From positions 792,001-856,000 of the forward strand of contig JADJSX010000006.1 in assembly GCA_016711485.1 (NCBI GenBank): DNA of 64,000 nucleotides. The letters are read 5' to 3'. The notes below the pieces were generated by a model. That model did no database searches, was not told where the DNA came from, and was given only the letters and a program-made list of their open reading frames with translations. Source of the DNA: Leptospiraceae bacterium (GTDB lineage: Bacteria > Spirochaetota > Leptospiria > Leptospirales > Leptospiraceae). The translations under genes and the position numbers were made by a program. Shown in pieces: positions 52,481-61,489 of this stretch (positions are counted from its first letter, which is position 1; the number at the start of each line of letters is the position of its first letter).

Positions 52481-53623
52481 CTAGAAATTTCCCTTTATTA
52501 ATTCTCTTGCCTTTCTATCTGCCTCTAAAAAAGTTTCAAGATCTTCGGGATACTCCACTGCTATAGACTGTAATACAAAATCAATTTTCTCAGGAATTTC
52601 CGTAAATTGAATTTTATGTGTTAAAAACAAATTAACGGCTTCCTCGTTTGCTGCATTAAAAAGTGCTGGGGCTGTTCCCCCTTTTTTTCCTGTTTCATAT
52701 GCAAGTTTAAGCGCTGGATACCGCTTTAAATTTGGTTCCCAAAAGTTTAACCTTTTCCACTTGGGAGGTTTACTTTCGATTAGCTGTTTTGGCGTTAGTT
52801 TCGGATAAAATAAAGAATGGGCGATCGGATAAATCATATCTGGGTGAGAGGCATACATTAGAGTTGCCCCATCTATTAATTCAATCATACCATGAACAAT
52901 ACTTTCTGGATGTATAACAACTTCAATTTTATCGTATGGAAATCCAAATAAAAAATGAGCTTCTATAACTTCTAATCCTTTATTCACTAATCCAGCTGAA
53001 TCAATTGTAATTTTGGGTCCCATTTTCCAAGTAGGATGATTCAATGCTTCCTCGACTGTAACATTTTTCAATTTATCAAGCGGTAAATCTCGAAAGGATC
53101 CACCAGATGCAGTAAGTATAAGGGAGGAAATATTTTCTCTTTTTTGTGACTCGACTAGTTGAAATAAAGCATTATGCTCTGAGTCTACAGGCACCAAAGT
53201 AACTTTTAATTTTTCTAATAAGGAATTTATATAAGGTCCAAAGGTAACTAATGTTTCTTTATTTGCAATGGCTATTTTTTTCTTTGCTTCTATTGCGGCT
53301 ATCGTTGGATTTACACCTAGTGAACCTACAACCGCTGTCACGACAATATGAACCGGAGTCATTTTTACAATTTCGCTCATTGCGGCAGCGCCATATAGTA
53401 CCCGAGTGTTTTTATATCGAGAGCCTAAGATTGACTTATCTGCTTCCTCAGAAGTAATTACCGCATAACTCGGTGAAAACTCTTCAATTATAGATTTTGC
53501 TTTTTCTAAATTAGAATTAACGCTAAATGAATATAACTCGAATACCTCTGGAAATAGTCGTAAAACTTTTAAAGTAGATTCCCCTACCGATCCAGAAGCA
53601 CCTAAAAGACAAAGTCTCTGCAT
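52481..53623 (-). CDS. dxr: 1-deoxy-D-xylulose-5-phosphate reductoisomerase
   Basis: A 380-residue NADPH enzyme, the second step of the MEP pathway. The NADPH fingerprint LGASGSVGESTLKVL is at 7-21, KKIAIANKETLVTFG about 110, and the metal/substrate motif PVDSEHNALFQLV about 145-157, with TASGGSFRDLPLDKL and NHPTWKMGPKITIDSAGLVNKGLEVIEA. All standard. It is 4 bases after cdsA. Length is a little below the E. coli enzyme (398). Confidence 0.96.
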   Translation of the reverse strand: MQRLCLLGASGSVGESTLKVLRLFPEVFELYSFSVNSNLEKAKSIIEEFSPSYAVITSEEADKSILGSRYKNTRVLYGAAAMSEIVKMTPVHIVVTAVVGSLGVNPTIAAIEAKKKIAIANKETLVTFGPYINSLLEKLKVTLVPVDSEHNALFQLVESQKRENISSLILTASGGSFRDLPLDKLKNVTVEEALNHPTWKMGPKITIDSAGLVNKGLEVIEAHFLFGFPYDKIEVVIHPESIVHGMIELIDGATLMYASHPDMIYPIAHSLFYPKLTPKQLIESKPPKWKRLNFWEPNLKRYPALKLAYETGKKGGTAPALFNAANEEAVNLFLTHKIQFTEIPEKIDFVLQSIAVEYPEDLETFLEADRKARELIKGNF

Positions 53624-53627
53624 AATA

Positions 53628-54545
53628 TTAAATACTAAATCCAGCCATTTCTTTTATTACTAAATAGATATAAGCACATGGGATTGTAAATAAAAGGGCA
53701 TCGGATAAGTCGAGTATTCCCCCATGACCGGGAATAGTGCCAGCCGAATCTTTTGTACGAGCATCTCGTTTCATAGCTGATTCAGAAAGATCACCGGCAA
53801 CACTTATAACGGAAAATACAAACCCAAAGATAATAGTCTCAATCGTACCAAATGCGGGAGTTTTATCTAAAGCATGAATCCATATTGCATTTATAATTAA
53901 ACAATAGATAACAGCTGTAATACTTCCTGTCACATATCCCTCTATCGTTTTTTTAGGGGAAATTTTTAATCCAGCAGGATGGCGACCAAACAATCTACCA
54001 CCAAAATAGGCCCCTGCGTCTGTAATCATAGTTAGCCCACAAACGATGTAGATATAATATAAACCAAAAGGAAGGGAAAGTAACTTTAAAAAATGCCCGA
54101 GAGGAATTGCAAGATACAGAACTCCAAGTACTGTCGTACTTACTGAAAAAATAGCACCATCAAGAGGACGATAAATTATTTGCCAAACATAGGAAAAAAA
54201 TGTAACTAAAAATACAGCCATTACAACCATTTCATAGTCGGCTTTAAAAAAACGAGCTGTGTTTTCAAGCCAAAATGGTAACTCTAATTGATTCTGACGA
54301 AAGAGTAAGTTAAAATAGTAAATGAAAAAAATCAAGAACCCAAGTAATATACCCGTAGTACGAAAAGGTCTTCCTTCCTCGCCTCTGTCCGACAGTTTAT
54401 AGAACTCAGTAAGTCCAAGGTAAATTACGATTAGCCCCAATAATAGTAAGGGAATATAATATAAAAACGCACTGTATTGAAATGAGAAAATAAAAATAGG
54501 AAGTAAAATTACCGCCGATAGTATTCGCATCATGGTCTCTTTCAT
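53628..54545 (-). CDS. cdsA: phosphatidate cytidylyltransferase
   Basis: A 305-residue membrane enzyme making CDP-diacylglycerol for phospholipid synthesis. About eight hydrophobic helices, then the family signature DAGAYFGGRLFGRHPAGLKISPKKTIEGYVTG (about residues 175-206) and SAMKRDARTKDSAGTIPGHGGILDLSDALLF near the C-terminus. The start overlaps the uppS stop by four bases. Length is normal. Confidence 0.94.
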   Translation of the reverse strand: MKETMMRILSAVILLPIFIFSFQYSAFLYYIPLLLLGLIVIYLGLTEFYKLSDRGEEGRPFRTTGILLGFLIFFIYYFNLLFRQNQLELPFWLENTARFFKADYEMVVMAVFLVTFFSYVWQIIYRPLDGAIFSVSTTVLGVLYLAIPLGHFLKLLSLPFGLYYIYIVCGLTMITDAGAYFGGRLFGRHPAGLKISPKKTIEGYVTGSITAVIYCLIINAIWIHALDKTPAFGTIETIIFGFVFSVISVAGDLSESAMKRDARTKDSAGTIPGHGGILDLSDALLFTIPCAYIYLVIKEMAGFSI

Positions 54546-55261
54546 TTTTCTAATCCTCCAAATTTTCTAGTTCTTCCAGTATACCAATTTAAGGCTTCCT
54601 TCAAAGCTGCTTTATCAAAATCAGGCCAAAGAATATCGGTAAAATAGATTTCTGCATATGCTATCTGCCATAGCAAAAAATTGGAAACTCTTTTTTCTCC
54701 TGCTGTACGAATTAACATATCAACCGGCGGTAATGGGTAAGTATAAAGTGCCTCTTCCATTTCCGACTGTTTAACCTCTTTCTCTAGGTTTTTATTTTTT
54801 TTGATACGGTTTTGGATGATTTTATGGAATGCATTCAAAATTTCATCTTGTGAACCATAATTTAAACAAAAATTGATTACAATTCCTGTATTTTTAGCAG
54901 TTGTTTTAACACCTCGATCTATCCTTTTTAAGGAAGCAGAAGGAATCATTTTGCGTGAACCTGAATGTAGAATTTTTATATTTTTTTTATGAATAGATTC
55001 TAAACGACTATCTATGAATTCCTCTAAAAGACTAAAAATACTCCTTACTTCCGAAATTGGACGTTTCCAGTTTTCTGTCGAAAAAGCATAAAGAGAAATA
55101 TTTTTTATGTTTAGTTCAATTGCTGTGTCCATCAAACGGTCGATCGCAAGTGTTCCCTCACGATGACCATCTTTTCGAGCTAATCCTTTTGTTGTTGCCC
55201 ACCTTCCATTTCCATCCATAATAATGGCAATGTGGTCAGGGAGTTTTATTTTTTTTTCCAC
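54542..55261 (-). CDS. uppS: undecaprenyl pyrophosphate synthase
   Basis: A 239-residue cis-prenyltransferase producing the C55 lipid carrier for peptidoglycan and surface glycans. The signature IAIIMDGNGRWATTKGLARKDGHREG (catalytic Asp about 16), followed by LYAFSTENWKRP and MLIRTAGEKRVSNFLLWQIAYAEIYF, is typical. It is 5 bases after frr and overlaps cdsA by four bases. Confidence 0.96.
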   Translation of the reverse strand: MEKKIKLPDHIAIIMDGNGRWATTKGLARKDGHREGTLAIDRLMDTAIELNIKNISLYAFSTENWKRPISEVRSIFSLLEEFIDSRLESIHKKNIKILHSGSRKMIPSASLKRIDRGVKTTAKNTGIVINFCLNYGSQDEILNAFHKIIQNRIKKNKNLEKEVKQSEMEEALYTYPLPPVDMLIRTAGEKRVSNFLLWQIAYAEIYFTDILWPDFDKAALKEALNWYTGRTRKFGGLEK

Positions 55262-55266
55262 AAATT

Positions 55267-55815
55267 TTAAACTGTTAAGATTTCTTTTTCTTTAGCATCA
55301 GTCAATTCTTGGATTTTTGAAATATAGGAGTCAGTTAATTTTTGTGTTTGGTCTGTAAGACTTTTGACTTGATCTTGTGAAGCATCCGCAGTATCCTTTT
55401 TAATATCATCATTGATATCTCGACGAATATTTCGAATAGCTACTTTTTTTTCTTCGCTTTTTTGTTTTAAGACTTTTACAAGTTCTTTTCGTCTTTCTCC
55501 AGTGAGTTCAGGTAGTGGAATACGAACTACTACTCCATCATTATTAGGAGAAAATCCCATTCCTGAAGTTAAAATTGCTTTTTCAATATTTTTAATTACT
55601 GTTTTGTCATAGGGAGTAATCATGATTAACCTTGGTTCCGGTGTTGTAATAGATCCCATTTGATTGAGTGGAGTTAAAGCCCCATAGTATTCCACTTTTA
55701 TATCTTCTACCATGGCAGGATTTGCTCGTCCTGTGCGAATTTGTAAAAAATCTTTTTTTAATGCATCGATGGTTTTATCCATCTTAACTTTTGCTAGTCC
55801 TACATAATCAGTCAT
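55267..55815 (-). CDS. frr: ribosome recycling factor
   Basis: A 182-residue factor that, with EF-G, splits ribosomes after termination. It shows the typical segments KDFLQIRTGRANPAMVEDIKVEYYG, LNQMGSITTPEPRLIMITPYD and RIPLPELTGERRKELVKVLK. Its start overlaps the end of pyrH by eight bases, and it is followed by uppS five bases on. Confidence 0.96.
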   Translation of the reverse strand: MTDYVGLAKVKMDKTIDALKKDFLQIRTGRANPAMVEDIKVEYYGALTPLNQMGSITTPEPRLIMITPYDKTVIKNIEKAILTSGMGFSPNNDGVVVRIPLPELTGERRKELVKVLKQKSEEKKVAIRNIRRDINDDIKKDTADASQDQVKSLTDQTQKLTDSYISKIQELTDAKEKEILTV

Positions 55816-56569
55816 TTGCGAATTTTACCTCTTCTGAGTTTGAGATTAATGTACCAACAATTTTACCAGAAATTAAATCTCGTAAATTGCCAGCCTTAAA
55901 TATATCAAATACTATAATTGGCATATCGTTTTCCATACAGAGGCTAAGAGCTGTTTGATCCATAACCTTCAAACGATTGCTAATGGATTCGGAAAAAGAA
56001 ATATTACTATATCTCTTCGCCGTTTTATCTTTTTTGGGATCGGATGTATAAACTCCATCCACTTTTGTTGCTTTTAGAATTACTTCGCAGCCCACTTCTA
56101 CTGCACGTAGGCTTGCGGTTGTGTCTGTCGTGAAATATGGGTTACCCGTTCCGCCAGCAAATATAACTACACGTTTTTTTTCTAAGTGGCGAACGGCTCG
56201 TCTTCGAATGTAAGGTTCTGCGATCGAATTTACTTCAATCGCAGAAAGAACTCTAGTAAATAATCCTATTTTTTCACAGGCATCTTGCAGAGCTAAGGCA
56301 TTCATAATAGTAGCCATCATACCCATATAATCGGCAGTGGATCTTTCTATTCCTTTCTCTACACCTCGGATACCACGGAAAATATTTCCCCCGCCTACAA
56401 CAATCGCTACTTCGATATTCTGTTTATGAATATCAAAAATTTCTTTTGCCAAGGCACTTGTTTTATTTCCATCAATTCCATACTCACCTTCGCCTGCAAG
56501 GGCTTCTCCTGATAATTTAATCAGGATTCGCTTATATGGATTGTGTGCTTTAGGTTCTTTAGAATTCAA
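55808..56569 (-). CDS. pyrH: uridylate kinase
   Basis: A 253-residue hexameric UMP kinase of the amino-acid-kinase fold. Characteristic segments are RILIKLSGEALAGEGEYGID (about 14-33), VVGGGNIFRG, DYMGMMATIMNALALQDA, AGGTGNPYFTTDTTASLRA and TKVDGVYTSDPKKD. It starts directly after tsf, with no gap, and overlaps frr by eight bases. Confidence 0.96.
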   Translation of the reverse strand: MNSKEPKAHNPYKRILIKLSGEALAGEGEYGIDGNKTSALAKEIFDIHKQNIEVAIVVGGGNIFRGIRGVEKGIERSTADYMGMMATIMNALALQDACEKIGLFTRVLSAIEVNSIAEPYIRRRAVRHLEKKRVVIFAGGTGNPYFTTDTTASLRAVEVGCEVILKATKVDGVYTSDPKKDKTAKRYSNISFSESISNRLKVMDQTALSLCMENDMPIIVFDIFKAGNLRDLISGKIVGTLISNSEEVKFAND

Positions 56570-57172
56570 TTATCCTCCGATTTGGTAACGAGTAAATCTC
56601 CCAATAGTGATATTTTCACCGAACTTAGCAATAGATTCTTGGATTAATTCCTTAATTGTTTTTTTGTTGTCTTTGATGTGTTGTTGTTCCATCAAACAAA
56701 CTTCAGAATAAAAACTTGTAAGTTTTCCAGGAATGATTTTATCGATTTGTTCAGCCTTTTTACCTTGTTCAAGCAATTGTGCTTTTAATATTTTGGTTTC
56801 GTTTTCAATAACGTCAGTCGGAACATCAGCAACATTTAAATAACCAGGGCTAGATGCCGCTATTTGCAAACAAAGTTCTCTTCCTAATTCTTCAAATGCT
56901 TCATTTTTTGCAACGAAGTCGGTTTCACAATTAAGTTCAAGTAGAACGCCGATTTTTCCATTGCTATGAATGTAAGAGACTACTCTACCTTCTTTGGTTT
57001 CTTTATCTACTCGTTTTGCCGCTTTTGCCATTCCCTTTTCACGGAGATAGTTAATAGCTTTTTGCATATCAGCGCCATTTTCAGTGAGCGCTTTTTTACA
57101 ATCGAGTAATCCTGCTCCGGTTGCCTCACGGAGCTCTTTAATTAAATCAGATGATACTAATACTTCAGCCAA
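56570..57172 (-). CDS. tsf: elongation factor Ts (short form)
   Basis: A 200-residue nucleotide exchange factor for EF-Tu. It has LVSSDLIKELREATGAGLLDCKKAL with the TGAGxxDCKKAL signature, INYLREKGMAKAAKR and the contact motif NCETDFVAKN (about 76-85). It is shorter than E. coli Ts (283 residues) and similar to the compact form of Thermus, lacking most of the C-terminal dimerisation part. It starts 4 bases after rpsB, as in most bacteria. Confidence 0.96.
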   Translation of the reverse strand: MAEVLVSSDLIKELREATGAGLLDCKKALTENGADMQKAINYLREKGMAKAAKRVDKETKEGRVVSYIHSNGKIGVLLELNCETDFVAKNEAFEELGRELCLQIAASSPGYLNVADVPTDVIENETKILKAQLLEQGKKAEQIDKIIPGKLTSFYSEVCLMEQQHIKDNKKTIKELIQESIAKFGENITIGRFTRYQIGG

Positions 57173-57176
57173 ATTT

Positions 57177-58061
<885 letters not shown>

Positions 58062-58063
58062 AT

Positions 58064-58294
58064 TTACCCCTTTTTTATCACGAGATAACCTGTTACTACC
58101 ATTCCAACAAGAGCGGCAGGGGTTAACTGTATCTCGATCTTAATTATATAAAGTTCAAATTGAATTGCTTCTTTTAATAAATACTTCGAAAGTATATGTA
58201 TACTAAGGATTCTATCTACTAAAACACCTGCAACGGCTCCTATGAAGAGACCCAGAATCAGTGCGATTAGTAAATTTCCTATAGATACTTTCAA
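58064..58294 (-). CDS. small membrane protein (DUF4321-like), first gene of the rpsB run
   Basis: A 76-residue protein with two hydrophobic segments: LLIALILGLFIGAVAGVLVDRIL (about 8-30) and ALVGMVVTGYLVI (about 60-72). Between them, FELYIIKIEIQLTPAAL resembles the small uncharacterised DUF4321 proteins. It begins two bases before rpsB on the same strand, so it is co-transcribed with the ribosomal genes. The function is unknown. Position directly ahead of rpsB is unusual. Confidence 0.55.
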   Translation of the reverse strand: MKVSIGNLLIALILGLFIGAVAGVLVDRILSIHILSKYLLKEAIQFELYIIKIEIQLTPAALVGMVVTGYLVIKKG

Positions 58295-58325
58295 AGAATT
58301 TCAAACATTCAAATGACTTTTAACC

Positions 58326-58353
58326 AGTAAAATTCAGTAGGCTTTATGGTCAA
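58326..58353 (-). promoter_or_regulatory. candidate promoter of the rpsB run
   Basis: Read on the minus strand, TTGACC (58353-58348) and TTTACT (58331-58326) are 16 bases apart, about 32 bases upstream of the small membrane protein's start. Near-consensus -35, weak -10. It would drive the run down to proS. Confidence 0.4.
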
Positions 58354-58523
58354 GGAAATAGGGATTGAAAGACTTACCAATTAGGCACGGAGAAACATTT
58401 TTAAAAGTGGTTTCTCCTTTCATATGTTTTGATTAGCAAAATGTATAAATCCTTAGACTGAACTCCAAAAGTAATTTCATAGTTCTGATTCAAAAAATTC
58501 GTTCGCTTTTACCAAACATTGTC

Positions 58524-58665
58524 CACCTTCAGCCAAGCTTTCGCAGGCTATTGACACATTCGATAAACTCAGTGCAATATTTATTAATTCATTAGTATTT
58601 TCTAATATTTTTAAATTATAGTTCATTTTCGTAATTTTCTTATTTTGCGTAACATCAGTTAATAA
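58524..58665 (+). repeat. dispersed repeat X, fullest copy
   Basis: A 142-base sequence. Its first 31 bases match 4012-4042 (29/31). The middle block tattaattcattag...tctaatat matches 4054-4082, and its last 44 bases (58622-58665) match the reverse complement of 15357-15400 (42/44). It carries no reading frame and no clear inverted termini. Confidence 0.6.
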
Positions 58666-58814
58666 TGTATTTTATCTTTTTACTGCCCTCTTATTCAATG
58701 TAGGCTTTAATCAAAGCAGATGTATCAAAAAAATATTTCAAGTATTATCTCTTTCTTCTCTCCTTGGGATTACCTAGGCGAGCTATATAACAAATTCAGG
58801 ATGGTAGACGCATT

Positions 58815-59141
58815 TCACCCATCCAAAGAAAAAAAATCCTTATCGGTGACTACTTCCGTAAATGCGACACTCAGAGCATACATAAATGAATTTTTATAAT
58901 TTGCAGTCCTTGCTACTGCTACTGAGTTCGTTGCCCTAATTACGCCTTTTTTTTCGAAAAACTCTTGATTAAAAGTAAAACGAATTGTAACTTCTTGCCC
59001 TACCTGACCTTTAAAAGCACTAAGAAGCATAGCTCCTCCGTCACTTAAATTACTAATATAGCAACTTTCTTCTTCAATTCTGCCTTGGATTTCTGTAGGC
59101 ATCCTAACACTTGTTCTTCTATCGGAAAAATCTGTATTCAT
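58815..59141 (-). CDS. PilZ-domain protein
   Basis: A 108-residue single-domain PilZ protein, a c-di-GMP receptor fold. The ligand motif is present: DRRTSVRMP (Arg-x3-Arg at about 8-13) and NLSDGGAML (Asn-x-Ser-x-x-Gly, about 32-40). The rest is a beta barrel (VTIRFTFNQEFFEKKGVIRATNS, YALSVAFTEV). It may tie c-di-GMP levels to motility. Alone on its strand with no adjacent cyclase or phosphodiesterase. Confidence 0.8.
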   Translation of the reverse strand: MNTDFSDRRTSVRMPTEIQGRIEEESCYISNLSDGGAMLLSAFKGQVGQEVTIRFTFNQEFFEKKGVIRATNSVAVARTANYKNSFMYALSVAFTEVVTDKDFFSLDG

Positions 59142-59425
59142 TGGATTACTCTTTACTAAATAGACTTACTTGGAATATAATTTAAGAAGGGAATAAAATA
59201 CAAAACATTTTTCGATTCATAGGGAAAAACAATAGATACGAATAAATTTACCTGCCAACCAGATAACACTAAAACGTTAGATTCCTAATGTCGCGAACGT
59301 TTGACTAAAGCTCACATGCTATATTTCGTGGCTAATCTTCCTTTTGCGAACAATTTGCAGATTCCTTACCACTAGACAAAATAATACATCCTACAATTCT
59401 GGTTCTAGTATTTTAAATAACCATT

Positions 59426-60055
59426 ATGGCACTGGTCGCAAACAAATATTTTTTATATTTTTTATTATTCTATACAATTCATTGTACGTCGTTCTTGCAT
59501 GGAAATCGCCCGACGATCGACAACAATATTATACATACAGATAAAAGTATTTCCTATGAATTACTTGGATTTCAAAAAAAAGAAAATAAATCAAAGGCTA
59601 CGGAAATTTTAAAAACACTAATCAGGAGTAATCGATTCAAGGAAGTATCTCATTATATAGGATCAGACACTGAGTGGAAAATACAAATTATCCTTGAACA
59701 ATCTCCTGAATTTGCGATTCTTTTAAATGAACCGACTCAACCAGTATCGTGGATGCCAGAAAAATCTATAAAATTTTTCTCACTCTACATTGTTAATAGA
59801 ATTATATCTATGTCGACTCGATTTCTGTTTCCAATGATTACACAAACAGATCATAAAGTCACTTTTAAAGTTTGGAAATCAAATCTGAACTTGGCAGAGT
59901 ATCCTTATCGAGTAGAAACTTGGAGAGTATTTGGGTGGGTATCCTTAATTCTATTTCCTTTTGATGACAAAAAAGAAATAAAAGAAATTTATAAAAATTA
60001 TACACTTAAATTTTTAAAAGACTCAGAGAAAATTTATGAACAATCCAAAGACTAA
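59426..60055 (+). CDS. hypothetical lipoprotein, first of a three-gene operon
   Basis: A 209-residue protein with N-terminal hydrophobic segment and cysteine at about 20 (YFLYFLLFYTIHCTSF), a relaxed lipobox. A helical region is followed by STRFLFPMITQTDHKVTFKVWK and VFGWVSLILFPFDD, a layout similar to the next protein (LGIIPYYTITEHQITYRFSE and RGLLILPFSYY), suggesting the two are distant paralogues. The downstream gene starts 20 bases inside this one, so they are coupled. Function unknown. Confidence 0.6.
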   Translation: MALVANKYFLYFLLFYTIHCTSFLHGNRPTIDNNIIHTDKSISYELLGFQKKENKSKATEILKTLIRSNRFKEVSHYIGSDTEWKIQIILEQSPEFAILLNEPTQPVSWMPEKSIKFFSLYIVNRIISMSTRFLFPMITQTDHKVTFKVWKSNLNLAEYPYRVETWRVFGWVSLILFPFDDKKEIKEIYKNYTLKFLKDSEKIYEQSKD

Positions 60056-60560
60056 TCTCCCTTTACTGATAATATTTTTTTTATTTCAATGTGCCGGGTT
60101 CTATAATCGCCCTCTTCTTTTAGAAAATCTAAATACTAATTTGGAATCTAAAATTGTGCGTATGGAATTCACTGGATTTGAATTTTATGAAAAAGAAAAA
60201 AATATTCTTAAAGAAGAAATTTTCAAATCCGGTTACAAAGAATCTCCAAATTCTGAAATTCTACTGGAAACTATATTGGAAGAAAAAAATGTATTTTATA
60301 AATACCCAACTTTACACGGAGCTAATTTTATTTGTAGTTTTTTTACCTTGGGAATTATACCGTATTATACAATCACAGAACATCAAATTACCTACCGATT
60401 CTCTGAAAATGGAAGGATTTCAACTGGTTCCACTCAGATATTAAAATTAGAACAACTGAGAGGATTATTAATATTACCCTTTAGTTACTATTATTGGCCT
60501 TCAGTAGCTTTTGATAAATCTATCATTGATTCTTGGGAAACGCAGGATTCTTTAAAATGA
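60036..60560 (+). CDS. hypothetical lipoprotein, second of the operon
   Basis: A 174-residue protein, MNNPKTNLPLLIIFFLFQC giving a lipobox cysteine at about 19. The mature part has a mixed helix-strand layout with FICSFFTLGIIPYYTITEHQITYRF and a strand-rich C-terminus. It overlaps the previous gene by 20 bases and shares a four-base ATGA with the esterase gene that follows. A structural or accessory role beside the esterase is possible; I do not recognise the family. Confidence 0.6.
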   Translation: MNNPKTNLPLLIIFFLFQCAGFYNRPLLLENLNTNLESKIVRMEFTGFEFYEKEKNILKEEIFKSGYKESPNSEILLETILEEKNVFYKYPTLHGANFICSFFTLGIIPYYTITEHQITYRFSENGRISTGSTQILKLEQLRGLLILPFSYYYWPSVAFDKSIIDSWETQDSLK

Positions 60561-61489
60561 AATTTAATCGTATACTATTTTTAATTTTTTTACAATTCAT
60601 TGTGGCTGATTGTAATTTATCGCAAAAACAATCCACATCTAATAATAATGTATTTTTTGAAGATATAGAAATTGATGGGATAAATAGAAAATACTATTTA
60701 TTTATTCCTGAAACAAAACTCTTAGAAGAAAAAAAAATACCGATTCTTTTTTTATTACACGGTAGATTTGGTTCAGGAAAACATATGTTAGAAAAATACG
60801 ATATGAATCAAATCGCAAAACGAGAAGGTTTTGCCGTTGTATATCCCGACGGGTACAAAAGAAGTTGGGCAGACGGACGCGGAGGAACACCGGCGGATAA
60901 AGATAACATTGATGATGTAAAATTTTTAGAAAGTATTTTACAAAAAGTATCTCAAAAATTTCGGATTGATACATCCAAAGTATTTATTGCAGGCCATTCA
61001 AACGGCGGATTTATGACTCAGAGAATGCTGATTGAAAAATCTACCTTATTCAGAGCGGGTGCAAGTGTAACTGCTCATATAGCAAAAAATATTCTAAAAA
61101 AATATTCACCTACAAAAGCTGTATCCGTTGCATTTTTAAGTGGAACAGAAGATCCGTTAGTTCCTTATGAAGGCGGATATGTTGAAGACGGCGAAGAAGT
61201 ATTAGGCGCCGAAGATTCAGTTAGACGATGGGCAAAATGGAATAACTGCAACCTTTTGCCTTCAAAAAAAATACTAAATGAAAAACGAGATCAAACAAGA
61301 TTAGAAACCTACACCTATGGGGAATGCAAAGATCAAACAGAAGTAAAACTCTACAAACTAGTTGGGGCTGGACATAACTGGCCTGGAATCTCTCAACAAA
61401 TACCTTTTATCAATCTTGGAAAATCAACAAAAGAACTGAATGCATCAGAAGAAATTTGGGCTTTTTTTAAAAATCATCTTTACGACTAA
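60557..61489 (+). CDS. secreted feruloyl-esterase/PHB-depolymerase-like hydrolase, lipoprotein
   Basis: A 310-residue predicted lipoprotein. I start it at ATG 60557 (MKFNRILFLIFLQFIVADC, cysteine about 19), inside a four-base ATGA overlap with the preceding gene; an in-frame start at 60533 would spoil the signal. The fold is that of carbohydrate-esterase family 1/PHB depolymerase: IPILFLLHGRFGSG for the oxyanion part, YPDGYKRSWADGRGG, nucleophile Ser in VFIAGHSNGGFMTQRM, an Asp region in SGTEDPLVPYEGG and His in GAGHNWPGIS. The full triad is present. It converges with the polymerase gene by a 23-base overlap. Substrate unknown: hydroxybutyrate oligomer, feruloyl or acyl ester. Confidence 0.82.
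   Translation: MKFNRILFLIFLQFIVADCNLSQKQSTSNNNVFFEDIEIDGINRKYYLFIPETKLLEEKKIPILFLLHGRFGSGKHMLEKYDMNQIAKREGFAVVYPDGYKRSWADGRGGTPADKDNIDDVKFLESILQKVSQKFRIDTSKVFIAGHSNGGFMTQRMLIEKSTLFRAGASVTAHIAKNILKKYSPTKAVSVAFLSGTEDPLVPYEGGYVEDGEEVLGAEDSVRRWAKWNNCNLLPSKKILNEKRDQTRLETYTYGECKDQTEVKLYKLVGAGHNWPGISQQIPFINLGKSTKELNASEEIWAFFKNHLYD

Larger units (their letters stand above)
58295..58814. other. 520-base intergenic gap with repeat X, no gene seen
   Basis: Contains the candidate rpsB promoter at its left side, a ggagaaac...gtttctcc inverted pair (58389-58396 with 58410-58417), a lone ccaaaagtaatttc block (58464) reminiscent of repeat Y, and repeat X at 58524-58665. No credible open frame. Confidence 0.6.

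Noticed and set aside
58389..58417. ggagaaac/gtttctcc hairpin as a terminator
   Set aside because: No gene ends next to it on either strand and no T-run follows at the right place.
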